Positions 12,118 through 24,358 of a DNA stretch of 64,000 nucleotides are shown here, piece by piece. The notes below the pieces were generated by a model that did not search any database, was not told the origin of the DNA, and saw only the letters and a list, made by a program, of their open reading frames with translations. The DNA comes from Tetrastigma voinierianum (taxonomy: Eukaryota; Streptophyta; Magnoliopsida; Vitales; Vitaceae). Every line of letters begins with the position of its first letter. Within the stretch, counting starts at the first letter, position 1. The position numbers and the translations under genes are program-made. Where the stretch lies: the NCBI GenBank assembly GCA_016808115.1, contig JAEQBH010000651.1:1178001-1242000 (forward strand), read 5' to 3'.

Positions 12118-12752
12118 GTGAATAACCATGCTGAAATTTATGAGTTGTTCAAGCAGGTGAAACTGAACATTCCCTTGTTAGAGGCCATTAAGCAAATCCC
12201 ATCATATGCTAAATTTCTGAAGGACTTGTGCACGGTAAAAAGGAAACTAGGTGTCAACAAGGAGGCATTCATGACTGAACAATCTACGTCCCTAATTCGG
12301 AACAACTCGTTTCAAAATACAAAGACCTGTAGTCCTACTATTTCTATAGTAGTTGGAAATTCAGTTAGCATGCTTTAGTGGATTTAGGGGCAAGTGTTAA
12401 TCTGTTGCCTTACTCAGTATATGTGGACCTAGGGTTAGGAGAATTAGAGCCAACCAATATCACCCTCCAATTGGCTGACCGTAGTGTCAAAATTCCTAGG
12501 GGAATAGTGAAGGATGTCTTGGTCCAAGTGGACAAATTTTACTTCCCTGTCGATTTTGTGGTGCTTGACACTCAACCGGTAGTGAACCAAGGAACTCAGT
12601 TCCCAGTAATTCTTGGTCGACCATTCTTGGCAACTGCTAATGCCATTATACATTGTAGGGGAGGCCTAATGACACTTTCATTTGGGAACATGACTGTTAA
12701 TCTGAATATTTTCAATGTAATCAAAGGAATGGGGATGAAGAAGACACGGTGA
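12118..12752 (+). pseudogene. Element B gag-pol junction and aspartic protease
   Basis: Positions 12118-12375 encode the Gag/protease linker (AKFLKDLCTVKRKLGVNKEA). The overlapping next frame carries the retropepsin core. The catalytic loop is preserved as V-D-L-G-A-S-V-N-L-L-P at about 12375-12410. It is followed by ADRSVKIPRGIVKDVLVQVD and the C-terminal ILGRPFLATANAIIHCR. The protease stretch is open for 124 residues, the best preserved pol-side domain of B. It is clearly homologous to the A0 and A2 proteases. A frame change separates it from the linker, and RT begins about 450 bp downstream in broken frames. Confidence 0.8.
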
Positions 12753-13189
12753 AATTAATATGATTGACTCCGCGGGTACAAAAATACCCTGGATAATGTC
12801 TCGCATGATGATCCTTCTTAAGTCATGTCCGTCACCAATCGGGATGAGGAAGGACCACTTTGGAGTCGTAGAGCTTCTCACCGGTAATTGAGCATAAAGA
12901 TGTATTTGAAGTTAACAGGTGGTACCTAAATTTGAACCTTGCTCAAATGAGGAGGACATTGCCTTCTGAGGAGAAGCCACCTGCTTGAGCTATAAAACCT
13001 AATAACACATCTTAAATATGCATTCTTAGGGGGAGCATGACACTTTTCCAAAGAATCATATCTTCCTCCTAGGAAGTGACTCAAGAAACTCAACTTTTGG
13101 AAATATTGAAAACCCACAGACCGCTTTAGGGTCAGACAATTGCAGAGTATTATGAATCAGCCCCTGATCCGCATTAACATAGAATTCAC

Positions 13190-13920
13190 TTAGAAGCGGA
13201 CGTTAAACCTTCTAGGCAACCACAGAGACGATTGAACCCAATAATGAAAGAAGTGGTGAAGAAGGAAGTTTTAAAGCTTTTGGATGTAGGGGTTATTTAC
13301 CCTATTGCAGATAGTAAGTGGGTTAGTCCAACACAGGTAGTTCCTAAGAAGCCTGAGTCACGTGAGTTGCCAATGAAAAATAACGAGCCTATTCCCACTC
13401 GTGCTACTGATGGGAGAGGTGCATAGACTATAGGAAGCTTAATGCAGGTACTAGGGAGCATCATTTTCCTCTTCCGTTTGTTGATCAAAATGCTGTAGAG
13501 AGCTGCGTGGCATGAATTTTATTGTTTTCTTGATGGGTACTGTGGTACAATCAAATTGAGATAGCTTGAAGATCGAAGAAAAACTACATTCACTTGCCCT
13601 TTGGTACCTTCGCCTTTAGGAAAATGCCTCACGCGTAATGCACCCGAACATTCCAACGATGCATGATGGAATTCTCAAAGTGACATGATAGAAATCATAT
13701 TGGAAATCTTCATGGATGATTTCTCGCTTTTGGTGACTCGTCGGGAGTCGTTTTAGGAGAACTTACGAAAGTTTTGGAGAGGTGCTAAGAGAAAATCTTG
13801 TGTTAAATTGGGAGAAATGTCACTTCATGGTACAAGGAATTGTCTTAGGCCACATTGTATCAAAAGATGGAATCAAAGCTGATAAGGCCAAAGTTGAACT
13901 GGATTTCCAACCTCCCTACT
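13190..13920 (+). pseudogene. Element B reverse transcriptase remnant
   Basis: This is an RT domain of Ty3/gypsy type. The N-terminal signature KEVLKLLDVGVIYPIADSKW, followed by VSPTQVVPKK, is clear at 13232-13360. The catalytic tetrapeptide reads F-M-D-D at 13709-13720, a form commonly seen in Athila RTs, so the metal-binding aspartates remain. Frameshifts at about 13430, 13560 and 13640 and several stops break the domain. Positions 12753-13189 are a poorly conserved spacer. Confidence 0.75.
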
Positions 13921-14089
13921 CCTAAGTGTGTTAGAGACATAAGGCTTGAGCTCTTAGCCATGCTGGTTTTTATAGAAGGTTTATAATGTGATTTTAAAGG
14001 TTATACTATGTACTCTTTGCTCGCTAAAGATGTCCCTTCACATGGTCACAAGCTTGTGACTCGCTTTTGCTAAGCCTTAAACATGCTAG

Positions 14090-14530
14090 TGTCACTTCAC
14101 CAATCATGCGGTCTCCTAATTGGGACCCATTTGAGATCATGTGCGATGCTAGTGATTATGCCATAGGAGCTGTGTTAGGACAGAGGGAGGACAAAAGGCT
14201 TTGTCATTTACTATGCCGCAAGACACTAGACTCCCTCGCCTGTGCCAACCACACAACCACGTAAAAGAGTTTCTAAGAAGCTGTCTTTGCTCTAGAAAAA
14301 TTCAGGTCATATATTGCTGGTTCTCGTGACCATTTTTTTACGATCATGCAAATTTTTGAAGTATTTGCTCTGCTGTGATCACGAAACCAAGGTTAATTCA
14401 GTGGATTTACTCGCCAAAAAATTCAACTCGACCATTAAAGATAAAAAGGGGGGTTCCAGGAATGTGGTTGTCGACCACTTATCTCGATTAGTTCCGGTAA
14501 TCCAACTCCCATGGCATACCCATAGGTGAT
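14090..14530 (+). pseudogene. Element B RNase H remnant
   Basis: This is a gypsy RNase H domain, which degrades RNA in RNA-DNA hybrids during reverse transcription. The start PFEIMCDASDYAIGAVLGQR at about 14130-14190 contains the first catalytic aspartate. It is followed by a frame-broken remnant of the region with F-R-S-Y. The connection region leads to a degraded acidic segment and then the integrase zinc-binding remnant. No full-length frame survives. Confidence 0.7.
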
Positions 14531-14639
14531 AGCTCTGATGAACAACTCTTTGCTCTTGCTCATTACCCATGGTATCGACATAGTGAATTACCTAGTCACC
14601 GGCCGCATTCCGTACCAATGGATTCTCAACAAAAAGAAA

Positions 14640-15806
14640 TTCTGACAAGATATTAAGAAATACTATTTTGATGATCCATCAATTTAAATACCGTCCGTAT
14701 CAAATAATGAGGAGATGTACCCAATGATGAGCAGGTAATGGATTTTAACTTTTGCCATTCAAGCCTCGTGAGGACATTTCCTCCGCCTCCGAAAAACAAA
14801 GAGACAAGATTTTGCAAGCCGGGTTTTATCACCCACTCATTTAAAGATTGTTTTGATTTCTGCAAAACTTGTGCTCAATGCCAGCAACTAGGAGGGGTCA
14901 AGCAAAGCTAAACATGATGCTCTCTACCCTAATTCTAACGGCTGAAATTTTTGATTGTTGGGTATTGATCATGGGCCTTTTCCTTCTTGTGGCTATCTCA
15001 CATTTTATTATCCGTTGACTACTTGTCTAAGTGGGTTGAGGCACCTAACGAGAACCAATGACCATAAGGTTGTTTTGAAATTTATAAAGGAACATATTTT
15101 TCTGTCAGGAACGCCGCAATTATTGATGGTGGACTCCACTTTTGCAATCGATCTTGAAAATCATAAAGAAATATGAGTCACCCATAAAGTATCCACGCTT
15201 ACCACCCACGCACTAAATGGTCAGCCGAGCTAGCTAATAGGAGATAAACACATTTTAGAAAAGACAGTTGCCCCGAATCGAAAAGATTGGTCACTCCGTC
15301 TTACCGATTCTTCGGGGCATACCGCATCGCCTTTTAAACGCCTGCATGTCTCCTTATAGGTTAGTTTATGGCAAGCCGCTACTGCCGTGCGAGAGAAGGA
15401 ACACCGCCACCGGGCTATTCGAACTTTTAATTCGATCTAACTCGCTGCAAGCGCTATTGCGCTAAATGAACTCAAGAGTCGCTGGAGGGAATCATATGAA
15501 AGCCCAGACCACAAGGAGCGCCGCTATTCCATGACAAGTCTATTACCGTGAAATTTCGAACCCACCGAAAGTACCGGCCAGATAGTTCCCGATTGCATCT
15601 ATTCCCTGGAAAGCTCCGCTCTCGTTGGACTGGCCCTTTCATCGTCAAGGTGGTTTATCCATACGGAGCCGTGGAAATTGAAAATCCTGACAATGGGAAC
15701 TCTTTCTGGCGTGAACACACCTTCCCAAACCATTCCTTGAACATTTCTCCCTCACGAGCACACCGTGGATTTGAGACCCGCCTCTACCAAAACTCTTCCA
15801 AGTAAC
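14640..15806 (+). pseudogene. Element B integrase remnant
   Basis: Integrase fragments occur in several frames. The HHCC zinc-finger region is degraded at 14770-14900 (C-A-Q-C near 14875). The core has CMSPYRLVYGKP, typical of Athila integrase, at about 15335-15375. The C-terminal domain is well preserved at 15548-15805, with LHLFPGKLRSRWTGPFIVKV and VYPYGAVEIENPDNGNSFW. The catalytic D,D,E set is not recoverable because the core is frame-broken around 14950-15250. Confidence 0.75.
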
Positions 15807-16765
<959 letters not shown>

Positions 16766-16794
16766 TTATATATATTCAAAAAAAAAGAAGAAAA

Positions 16795-16930
16795 TCTATT
16801 AGGTAAGTCCTACCTAAGAGGAACTTTAAAGTCCCACCTATAATCCTAACAAAAAGTCGTGGGCAAGGGGTTGGTCCCACCTAAGAGAACTTTAAAGTCC
16901 TACCGTGATCGGGCGGAAATTGGGAAGAAG
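16795..16930 (+). promoter_or_regulatory. LTR-type palindrome cluster upstream of B ORF3
   Basis: The GTCCTACC…GAGAACTTTAAAGTCC motifs seen here are the same motifs that form the array in B's LTRs (8901-9060 and 19286-19470). They include the associated CGGAAATT…GAAG block. They sit a few hundred bases upstream of the ORF3 remnant, outside either LTR. I could not find a TATA box between this cluster and the ORF. The regulatory role is inference. Confidence 0.5.
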
Positions 16931-17309
16931 GGTTTTTAACCCAAAAATCTTGGCACCTCATATTCCTTTGAGCTTTTGAGCACCAACAAGAAGAGCTTCC
17001 TAGCCGTGTGTTCCTCTAGAGTCACACTCCCAAGCTCCGGGCCGCCCGCGGTTTTCTGTCTGAGTTCCAGATTGCTACTCCACAAATGGCAGGACCGTGA
17101 CGTGGTGTTTCCAACTTCCCATTAGCATACTGATCTTTCTATTATATATGGACCTTTGTGGTTGGATTTTACCGCTATTATTCGTGATTGTCGGATTTCG
17201 AGGCTACGCCTCCATACGCGTGAGTCTACTATTAGATGTACATAAAATGTACCAAAGGTTGGTCGAGACATGGTACCGGGATATGATGATTTATTTCGGG
17301 CCATCCGGG

Positions 17310-18540
17310 CCGTTATTGCTATCATCGTCATCTCCATGGCACGCTCAAGAAATATAGGAAAGGGAAGGCATCGAGGTCCTCTATGGAACGAGCTGAAGAA
17401 GAGAAAGCCCGATGCCACCCAAACCTGAAAAGAGAAAAGGAAAATGTGCTATATCCTCTTCGTAAAGTGAGACGACGCAGAGGTCGATGAAGAAATAGAG
17501 GCTATGTTTACTGGCATCTCGAGGGTGAGCACGAAATGGGTTTAGTTAATGGCTAATAGAGGTTTCCGGCGCGAGAGGTGTCAATTGAAACATTCTTATA
17601 TTCGCATCCCATCGTGGCAATTATCCAGAACAAAATATGCACTTCGTGCACTGGGATCGCGGGATATTTACCTTCGTAGTTCGGGACAGGAGTTCTACCC
17701 ACCCTAGCGAAAATCACGGTCGACCCTGGGCATTGGAAACTCGCTGACGGAAAGCAGCTCTCGCGTCACTCCTGACTCGACAGCACATGCCTTGCACTAT
17801 ATTCGCCCCGACGTTTGTCTGGACGCTATATCCACTCGTGTACATCGATTTCGATGCCCAAATATTCACCGAGGCTATGTGCACCCGTCCCGTACCCATG
17901 AATGGATTTATGAGACAAGAATTTGTTCCTGGAAAGTTAAAGCCGGAATACGCCCTGATGAACAAGATCATCCACAATCGTGTTTGGCCGAATGGTTGTG
18001 AAAAGTCTCCCAGTCAAGAACAGATTCAGTTGTTATACGAGGTTATGACTGGAAAACTTATTGATTATGCAGGTACTAGTCAGCGGCGGTGCGATGAGAG
18101 AGTTTCTCATAATATTCGCTTTCAAACCGGTATTCCCGCTCCCTCACTTGTGACTAGTATGGTAGAAGAAGCTGGATGAGGAACAATAAAGAAAAGGGTG
18201 ATACCGGCAGGAGCAGATCACGACTAAGACTTTGGTGAAGAGCCGAGCAAATTTCCACTAGACTACGCCCTCGTTGCTCACTCTCCCATCGGACCATTTC
18301 TTCCATAGCCCGACTTCCATGAGCACACGCCCTTTGAAGATGATGGAGCGCGATCAAGGGATGGTCTGGCGCATCCTTGGGAAGCGTATGGGATTTAGAC
18401 CGACGTCACCTGCACTTGAGAGCCACATCTTTTCTTCGTGGAGAGCTACCGATGCATGGATGCTAGCCTCCAGATTGCAGGAGAATCGATGAATTGACAC
18501 AGTGGACGAGGACGCATTCTTCCGATGAGGATGAGGCGAC
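17310..18540 (+). pseudogene. Element B ORF3 (env-position) remnant
   Basis: This is a third ORF between pol and the 3' LTR. It probably starts at ATG 17335 (MARSRNIGKGRHRGPLW) and soon breaks. The best open stretch, 17787-18179 (130 residues), contains ALMNKIIHNRVWPNG, QLLYEVMTGKLIDYAG and PAPSLVTSMVEEAG. This layout (asparagine/proline loop, then LLY-x-x-x-T-G-K-x-I, then a PSL…EEAG motif) resembles the 'putative plant transposon protein' domain found in Athila-type third ORFs. No signal peptide or reliable membrane span is visible, so an envelope function is not supported. Function unknown. Confidence 0.55.
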
Positions 18541-19039
18541 ATCGTAGTTGTGTTAGACTGTTCTAGAGTGGTGTTGGCACCCGGTAGTAGACCTTAGCCA
18601 TGTTATGCCAACACCTGCTTGATTTTCCCCTTTCTTTCATTACACCCATGGTCATTACAAACCTGCTAAGACCTTTTTGATTCGCCTTATGTTTTCTGCC
18701 TTTGACTTTATGCATGATGGTTACATGTTCTATGTTATATGATTGCTTACCTACTTGATCACACAGCTCAATTAGTGTTACGACTACCTTACACTTCTTA
18801 AACCCATAATCCTTATTTGAATAACCAAATTTGTGTTAACGTCTTATAATGTTCATTGTGTAAGAATGTGGTTGGGCAATTGAGTCATGCTGGTGCATAC
18901 TAACGCGGTGAAATGCCTTCCACCCACAAGTGCGATTTTCAGGATTTTTTGAAGCTCGATCATCGAGCCTTGTTTTCATACCTAAAGGGTGGTTCCGATC
19001 TAAATCTTGCTAGGACTAGCAAGATGCAGTCAAGTGTGA
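18541..19039 (+). other. Element B 3' UTR
   Basis: This non-coding stretch lies between ORF3 and the 3' LTR. I see no strong polypurine tract immediately at the LTR edge (AAAGGGTGG at about 18983 is the nearest purine-rich run), and nothing else recognisable. Confidence 0.4.
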
Positions 19040-20491
19040 TGAATACACAATTGAGTGATAATTATAACTAAATCACCACATTTAAATCACAATGTACTCA
19101 CATTTGGCATAAGAACAGTACTTCTAATCTCTTCTCAGGAGCTTTTAGATTGCGTGTGTCTTTCGTGTTTAAAACGAAGTGCACAAGGATGTAAGCTCGA
19201 AGCCAATATGAAGCAATGTGGATGTGGGTGAGAAATCGGGACGGTTTCTCGAACCCCAAATAAGCAAGGAAAGCACCAAGAGGACAAGTCCTACTCAGAG
19301 AACTTCAAGTCCCACCGCAGAACTTGGTCGGAAATTTCAGAAGGACAAAGTCCTACCGGTAGAACTCAAGTCCTACTGTAGAACTTCAAGTCCCATGGTA
19401 GAACTTGCTGAAAATTGGCAAGAAGTAAAGTCCTACCGGTAGAACTTGTGTCCTACCGGTAGAACTTATGGAACTTTATGGAATTGTCCAAGAATTCAAT
19501 CCGACGTGAGGGCATCTTTCGTGAAGCGAACCAAAATGGGAAAATCACTTGGAGGGGGCTGTTATAAAGGAGGAGGACACAAGGGGCATAGAGGATCCCT
19601 TTGAGTCTTTTAGTTTTCTCAGTTTTGAGTTCCTCACTTCTCTAGTGGTTTTTAGGTTTTAAGAGTTTTTCTCCATTTTTGGAGTGGTACTTTGTAGATC
19701 CAGATTTTATTTCATTCTTTTAGAAGTTTCGATCTTGCGAGTTTTGTAATCTTTCAAAGATCAATATTTATTCTGCTTTAAATCTTAGCATTCCATATTT
19801 TCTATTCTCGCTTACAAGTCACCCTGATTTCCGCAAGGTAATCGCTTTTTTATGTTTAATCGTTTCATCTTTAATCGTTCATACAAGTTTTATGAGTTCT
19901 TAAACCCTACTGGCCGATCATACTCTGGGAAACTCACTCTCAATAAGGTAAAATCTCAATCTCCTCTCTTGATTTTCAATGCAGATTGTGCACATTGATC
20001 ACTTGTGTAGAAAGGTTTTAAATCCTTAGTTGGACAAATTCTGAGACAACGTGTTAACGAGATATTTCCTAGACACGCTGTGCTTGATCATAATGCCAAC
20101 TAAGGGTTCATACGAATTGAGAACAAAGTGTTTAGTATTACTTGATCATCTCTATTTTCCAAAAGCATTTAAAGATAAATCCTCCATCGAAGACCATTTA
20201 TCAATGGTTCCTAGATGAGTTTATAAAATAAGAGGTGGGACTTACCATCGAAGTGAGTAATCCCCAAAATCCCAAAGAATTGTCTTTTCTATTTAAAACA
20301 TTCAAACTCAATAAACCATTCAATCAAACAACACAACACTACGCTTTCAATCATATTTTTAGCGGAGAATACCCTATTGATCAACCGAATCAGACCACTT
20401 CGTGAGATGACCCGTGATTCCTGCGCATTACAACAAATGCTGACGACTATAATTCCTACGCTGGGAATAGAATTAGGCATACTCAATCGCA
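19040..20491 (+). repeat. Element B 3' LTR
   Basis: This is the second copy of the B LTR. It starts TGAATACACA and ends CAATCGCA. It contains the palindrome array at 19286-19470, including AGTCCTACCGGTAGAACT at 19349-19366, and TATAAAGG at 19563. It differs from the 5' copy by many short insertions and deletions as well as substitutions, so the insertion is not recent, or sequence quality is limited. Confidence 0.85.
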
Positions 20492-20805
20492 TCTTACACC
20501 ACGCACTCTACCGCATCCTCCATCTTCACTTTGCCTTCTGGGCTTCGGTATCACTGAATTTTGATATGTTGATGGCTGGAAATAGTTTCAATCTTCATGG
20601 TTCAACACATCTCGATATCAAATTCGACTTTAATGGACGAGGTACACAAAAACCTGCAAAATAACCACAAATAACCTCGAAATGGCATGCGATACTAAGT
20701 AGACCTCCGAACACCTCAATTGGTTTAATTGATACGATTAGTGCGCAAAAGCACTAAAACCTATCTCGAATAGGGCTCAAAATAGCACTACTGGGGCACT
20801 AATCA
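20492..20805 (-). repeat. A2 3' LTR, part 2
   Basis: This continues the family-1 LTR interrupted at 8657. The plus strand reads CATCCTCCATCTTCACTTT and matches 38228-38500 through to the terminal GGGGCACTAATCA. Total LTR length with part 1 is about 1646 bp, close to the 1613-bp 5' LTR of A2. Confidence 0.8.
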
Positions 20806-20821
20806 CAATTCCCCCAACCTA
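20806..20821 (-). promoter_or_regulatory. A2 polypurine tract
   Basis: On the minus strand this reads TAGGTTGGGGGAATTG directly before the 3' LTR. It is the primer site for plus-strand DNA synthesis. The same tract abuts the LTRs at 39331 and 60115 on this strand, and an equivalent TTGGGGGGTGG precedes D's 3' LTR at 34453. Confidence 0.7.
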
Positions 20822-22080
20822 ATATCGCTATGCCAGTCCCTTAGCAATGCAAAATAATAAAGGCATGCATGCGCTGATTTCAAAAGTTTATGGTTCAAAA
20901 ATAGGTATATACATATAGACACACTTTAAATGAACAATTGATACCAAGCTTGCAAACCGATACGAGAGCAAAACCATATAAGAACAATTTTTAGGTCAAC
21001 ATCCGATCCATGGTAATCAACCCTAATTTCCAATAAAGATCCAATGGTTCAATATAAATCCAGATTGAGCCAATAAAAAGTGCAAAATTGTTCTCCCCCA
21101 ACCTAGCTACGTACGGCCTTGGCAATAACAACCTAGATAGGGAAAAAGCTAGCACTCTTCTTTCTTATTGACACTTAGGTGGTGCAATTGCCTCAAACTT
21201 GACTTTCACCAAAGTTTGTGTAATCTGGGTCCAATTCCATGACTCCCCAACCACCTGGGTTTAGGGCATCAAGCCAAAAGGATCATTCACCACAACCCCT
21301 ACAGTTTCACCCCGGACCGAATTGATCTCGAGAATCAAGCACCTATAATTCTAAACTCTACCCATTCACCCGTGTAATCCATCACTAAGTCGATGACTCC
21401 CAACCAATTAAGGTTTAGGCATCGGGCGTTTCAAAGGTTCACATATACCCCTCGGACCGTGCTCGGTTTCGCAAGCGCGTCACTTTAATTTTATTTTTTC
21501 TTTTTCTTCTTTTTCTTTTTCTTTTGCTTTTTCTTTTCTTTCTGGAAGACTACATCGTCATCAAAATATGGGTAAATCACAAACCTATCAAGGGTTGCCA
21601 ACATACCTAAGGCCGGCTATGCAAAGTGAAAGGAGGCAAAATTCGACAAATTTATTGGTACAACTGATGCAAGGTGTGAATTAGCTTATGTGGAATGTTC
21701 AAGGTTGATAATGTTGAATCAACTGATCAAAATTGCTTCAAACATGGACTTGCTCAATATTAAGGCAATATGTAAGGTTTCAATTTTCCAATTAAAGGCA
21801 ATTAAATTGTTCAATTAAAGCAATTCAATTGTTTAATTGAAGATAAAAACGGTTACACAAAACGTGGGACACAAAAGATTTTTGTAAAAGTGAAGTAAAC
21901 TATATATATAATAAATAAGATAACTTTTGGATATAGCCAAAATGGCTAGTACATATCAAAGCTTAAACATACAAGAATATCACCGCTTACTATGGCTAAT
22001 ACATGAATCCTACACAAAATTAGTAGGCAAGCTGATGTCGATAACTATACAAAAATTCATGTAAAGAAATCAAACCACCT
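20822..22080 (-). other. A2 3' UTR
   Basis: This is a non-coding family-1 3' UTR, conserved with 39346-40625 (A1) and 33191-34450 (D). It contains two copies, about 160 bp apart, of a motif whose plus-strand form is GACTCCCAACCAATTAAGG (near 21240 and 21395). It also has a T/C-rich tract at 21485-21545 (purine-rich on the element's sense strand). I see no reading frame of note. Confidence 0.6.
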
Positions 22081-24000
22081 CACCCGTGGGTGGTGGTGGG
22101 TCTCAGAGTTACCGCCGCCGCCGCCAATATTATCCAAAGAAGCCGCCGCCAGAGCGGCTCACCGATCGAACGCGCAAATAATTCTACCAGGTCGCGATCC
22201 GGTCAAAGATGGAAAGTGACAAGACTCCAGAGTGGCCTCACCGCCAACCTCCTCGTCCCGGTCAGCTCCTGGTAGTCGCTAATGAGCATATAGCATCCAT
22301 CACACTGCTTATCTCTCTCGAAACCGGTGTCGACGTGATTTCCGCGACGCCGTGATGTAAACGATGGGCTTATACTACCGTGGGCCGCGGCCGGCGAGGT
22401 AGAGTAAGAGATGGAGAATCATCAGCATCACCTCTCCATCTCGTGCCCAAGCACGACTACTCCTCCGTGAGAATGCTCGCTTTGGAACTGGAACCTCCTC
22501 CCGGGTCCTCGCTGGAGGAGAAAGATATGGGCATCACCATCGTCGCTTCCATCGATGACCTGAGGGGCATCTAAATCTCCGCCTCAATCCGGGGCCCCTG
22601 AGCCCAAGTGCTCGAGGACTCCGCATAATAGTCTCAGATCGCAGCTGAAGACTTAACCTCGAACCGTGCCCTCTTACAGGACCTTTGTCTTCAAAATGCA
22701 TCATGAGGCCATCACGCAACTGTAGGGACTAAACCAAGATCCTCCGGGTGATCCTATGAGATTCGCATCGGCCCCTCTACGCCGTGACGTGAGGCCGCAC
22801 GGAAGAGGCTGGTCCCAATGAGTGACCGACGCGACCGGGTGCGAGCGCCTCGGGAAGAGCACGCCCGGGCTGCGGGTGTCTCGGCAAGAACGCACTTCAT
22901 CTCCGCCGAGGTGGGTGAGACCAATCTCATAACCTCCTAATTGGACCCGCGTATCTCAAAGCAGCCCCCACGGCCGATATGTTCGTCGCCGGCACTTCCC
23001 GCGATCGCCGAGGAACCGGAGTTTGAGCGGATTCAGGCGCCCCCGAGAGGTCATCAGCCAGAACTGTGAAAACCACCCGGGGTAATAAAACCGCCGGGCG
23101 CCAAGGAATGGCATCAGGAGTAAAGGCTCGACCGCCCGCATCGAGTCCCCCCCTCCCGATCCGGATTCGCCATCGCCGCCGGACGTCAGAATATAACTCC
23201 CCATGGAAGTCTCTCGACGAAGCTGACGCTCCCTAGGTGCCCGACAGTCAACGCTTCCACTCGAGGGTCGGCGATAACTCGAGGCGGAAGAGGTCGCTCG
23301 CCGCCGACGTGGCCGGAGACTACCGAGGTCTAGATGAGGATGACTAACTCGCCCGGCACGGGTCCGCTGAGGGCTTTGCATTTAGATCTCCGCTGAGGCA
23401 TGTGACGTGGCCCGGTGTCCACCAAGCTTCCTGACATCTAAACCCCGAGGCTCCTCGTGGACTCCGCCTGGGACTGGAGCCGGTATCGGGGCTGTCCGAG
23501 CTGGAACCGGTCTCGGCCTTCACGGTATCGAACCCGACCCGAGGTCTCAAAGTGACCCACTCTCCGGTACCACTATAGTCAAGTCTAGAAAAGGACTCAG
23601 AGGCGTGGCAGGCGCGCTCAGGACACAAGAAGGGACTAGGGGCTCTACTGGCTTAGTGAAGCTCATCGACAATACCGAAGCCCAAAAGAGAACACGCACG
23701 AACCAGTAGCTCACCGGGTGATGATGAGGCACGACCGGGCGGTGGTACTGCGCGCCGGGCAGTCACAAAGTGGATTCGCGGGCCGGGTGCAACAGGTGCG
23801 GGCGGGTGTAGCTTTAGGGCTCGGCTGTCGTGCAATGGCCCGCCCGGCTCTAAGACAAGTGTCACTGGCCGGGTGCAAAGCAGGCGTGGTCACAGTTAAC
23901 TAGTGGCTACGCGGCGCGAGGCAGCGCAGCGAAAAACCGTGGCTCTACCGTGATCACACGCAGAAGGGCACTCGCATCGCCAGGAGGGGAAGAGATGAAA
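22081..24000 (-). pseudogene. A2 ORF3 region (GC-rich, decayed)
   Basis: This GC-rich block sits in AT-rich surroundings at the position of ORF3 in A1 and D. Minus-strand open stretches include 23381-22956, 23628-23344 and 22895-22701, all arginine/serine/proline-rich and frame-broken. The downstream end (22081-22130) carries the proline-codon repeat and GAGGTGG block also seen at the ORF3 ends of A1 and D. I could not assign a domain. The call rests on location, base composition and the shared 3' boundary in three elements. Confidence 0.45.
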
Positions 24001-24028
24001 TGAATGAAAACTTTTGGCCCTCCCCTGG

Positions 24029-24095
24029 TTTAAATAAAGTGCAGAAGGCAGCCGAAGAGTCGTTTCCACCTAATTTCGCTATTATAGCGAAATTC
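24029..24095 (-). promoter_or_regulatory. Putative internal promoter of A2 ORF3 with LTR-type palindrome
   Basis: The near-perfect palindrome AATTTCGCTAT/TATAGCGAAATT at 24072-24094 is the motif otherwise confined to family-1 LTR arrays. About 40 bp downstream on the minus strand lies a TATTTAAA box (24029-24036), ahead of the GC-rich ORF3. A1 has the same arrangement at 42531-42598. Promoter activity is inference. Confidence 0.5.
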
Positions 24096-24109
24096 CTTCA
24101 CCTGCAATT

Positions 24110-24340
24110 CACATTTTCAACATTAAAATGAAAATTAAAATATTACTAAAAAAATTAAAATTAAAATTATTATTTAAAATATATCTAATAATTCTATTAT
24201 AAGTTAATATAAAATTTAAACAAATTTACTTAAAATGTAAAGCTACTAAATTAGGAAATTTTCTAGAAATAGCCTAAGAAATGGAAATTGACTAAATTGG
24301 AAATAAAAGCAAAAATTATTGAACTCGCACTGATTTGAGA
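24110..24340 (-). other. AT-rich spacer between A2 protease and ORF3
   Basis: This is strongly AT-rich, stop-dense DNA without genes. D (30940-31165) and A1 (42640-42810) have the same kind of spacer in the same place. It stands where RT, RNase H and integrase would be in an autonomous Athila element. Confidence 0.6.
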
Positions 24341-24358
24341 ACACCAACCGCCTCAATA

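Noticed and set aside
17097..17357. Hydrophobic open frame (LPISILIFLLYMDLCGW) as a possible envelope transmembrane segment
   Set aside because: It is short, out of frame with the better supported ORF3 stretch (17787-18179), and lies in T-rich DNA that gives hydrophobic frames by chance.
22090..24000. Plus-strand open frames (for example 23407-23709 and 22380-22574) as possible host genes in a GC-rich island
   Set aside because: The block is positionally equivalent to ORF3 of A1 and D inside an LTR element on the minus strand, and the plus-strand frames lack recognisable domains. GC-rich DNA gives chance open frames.
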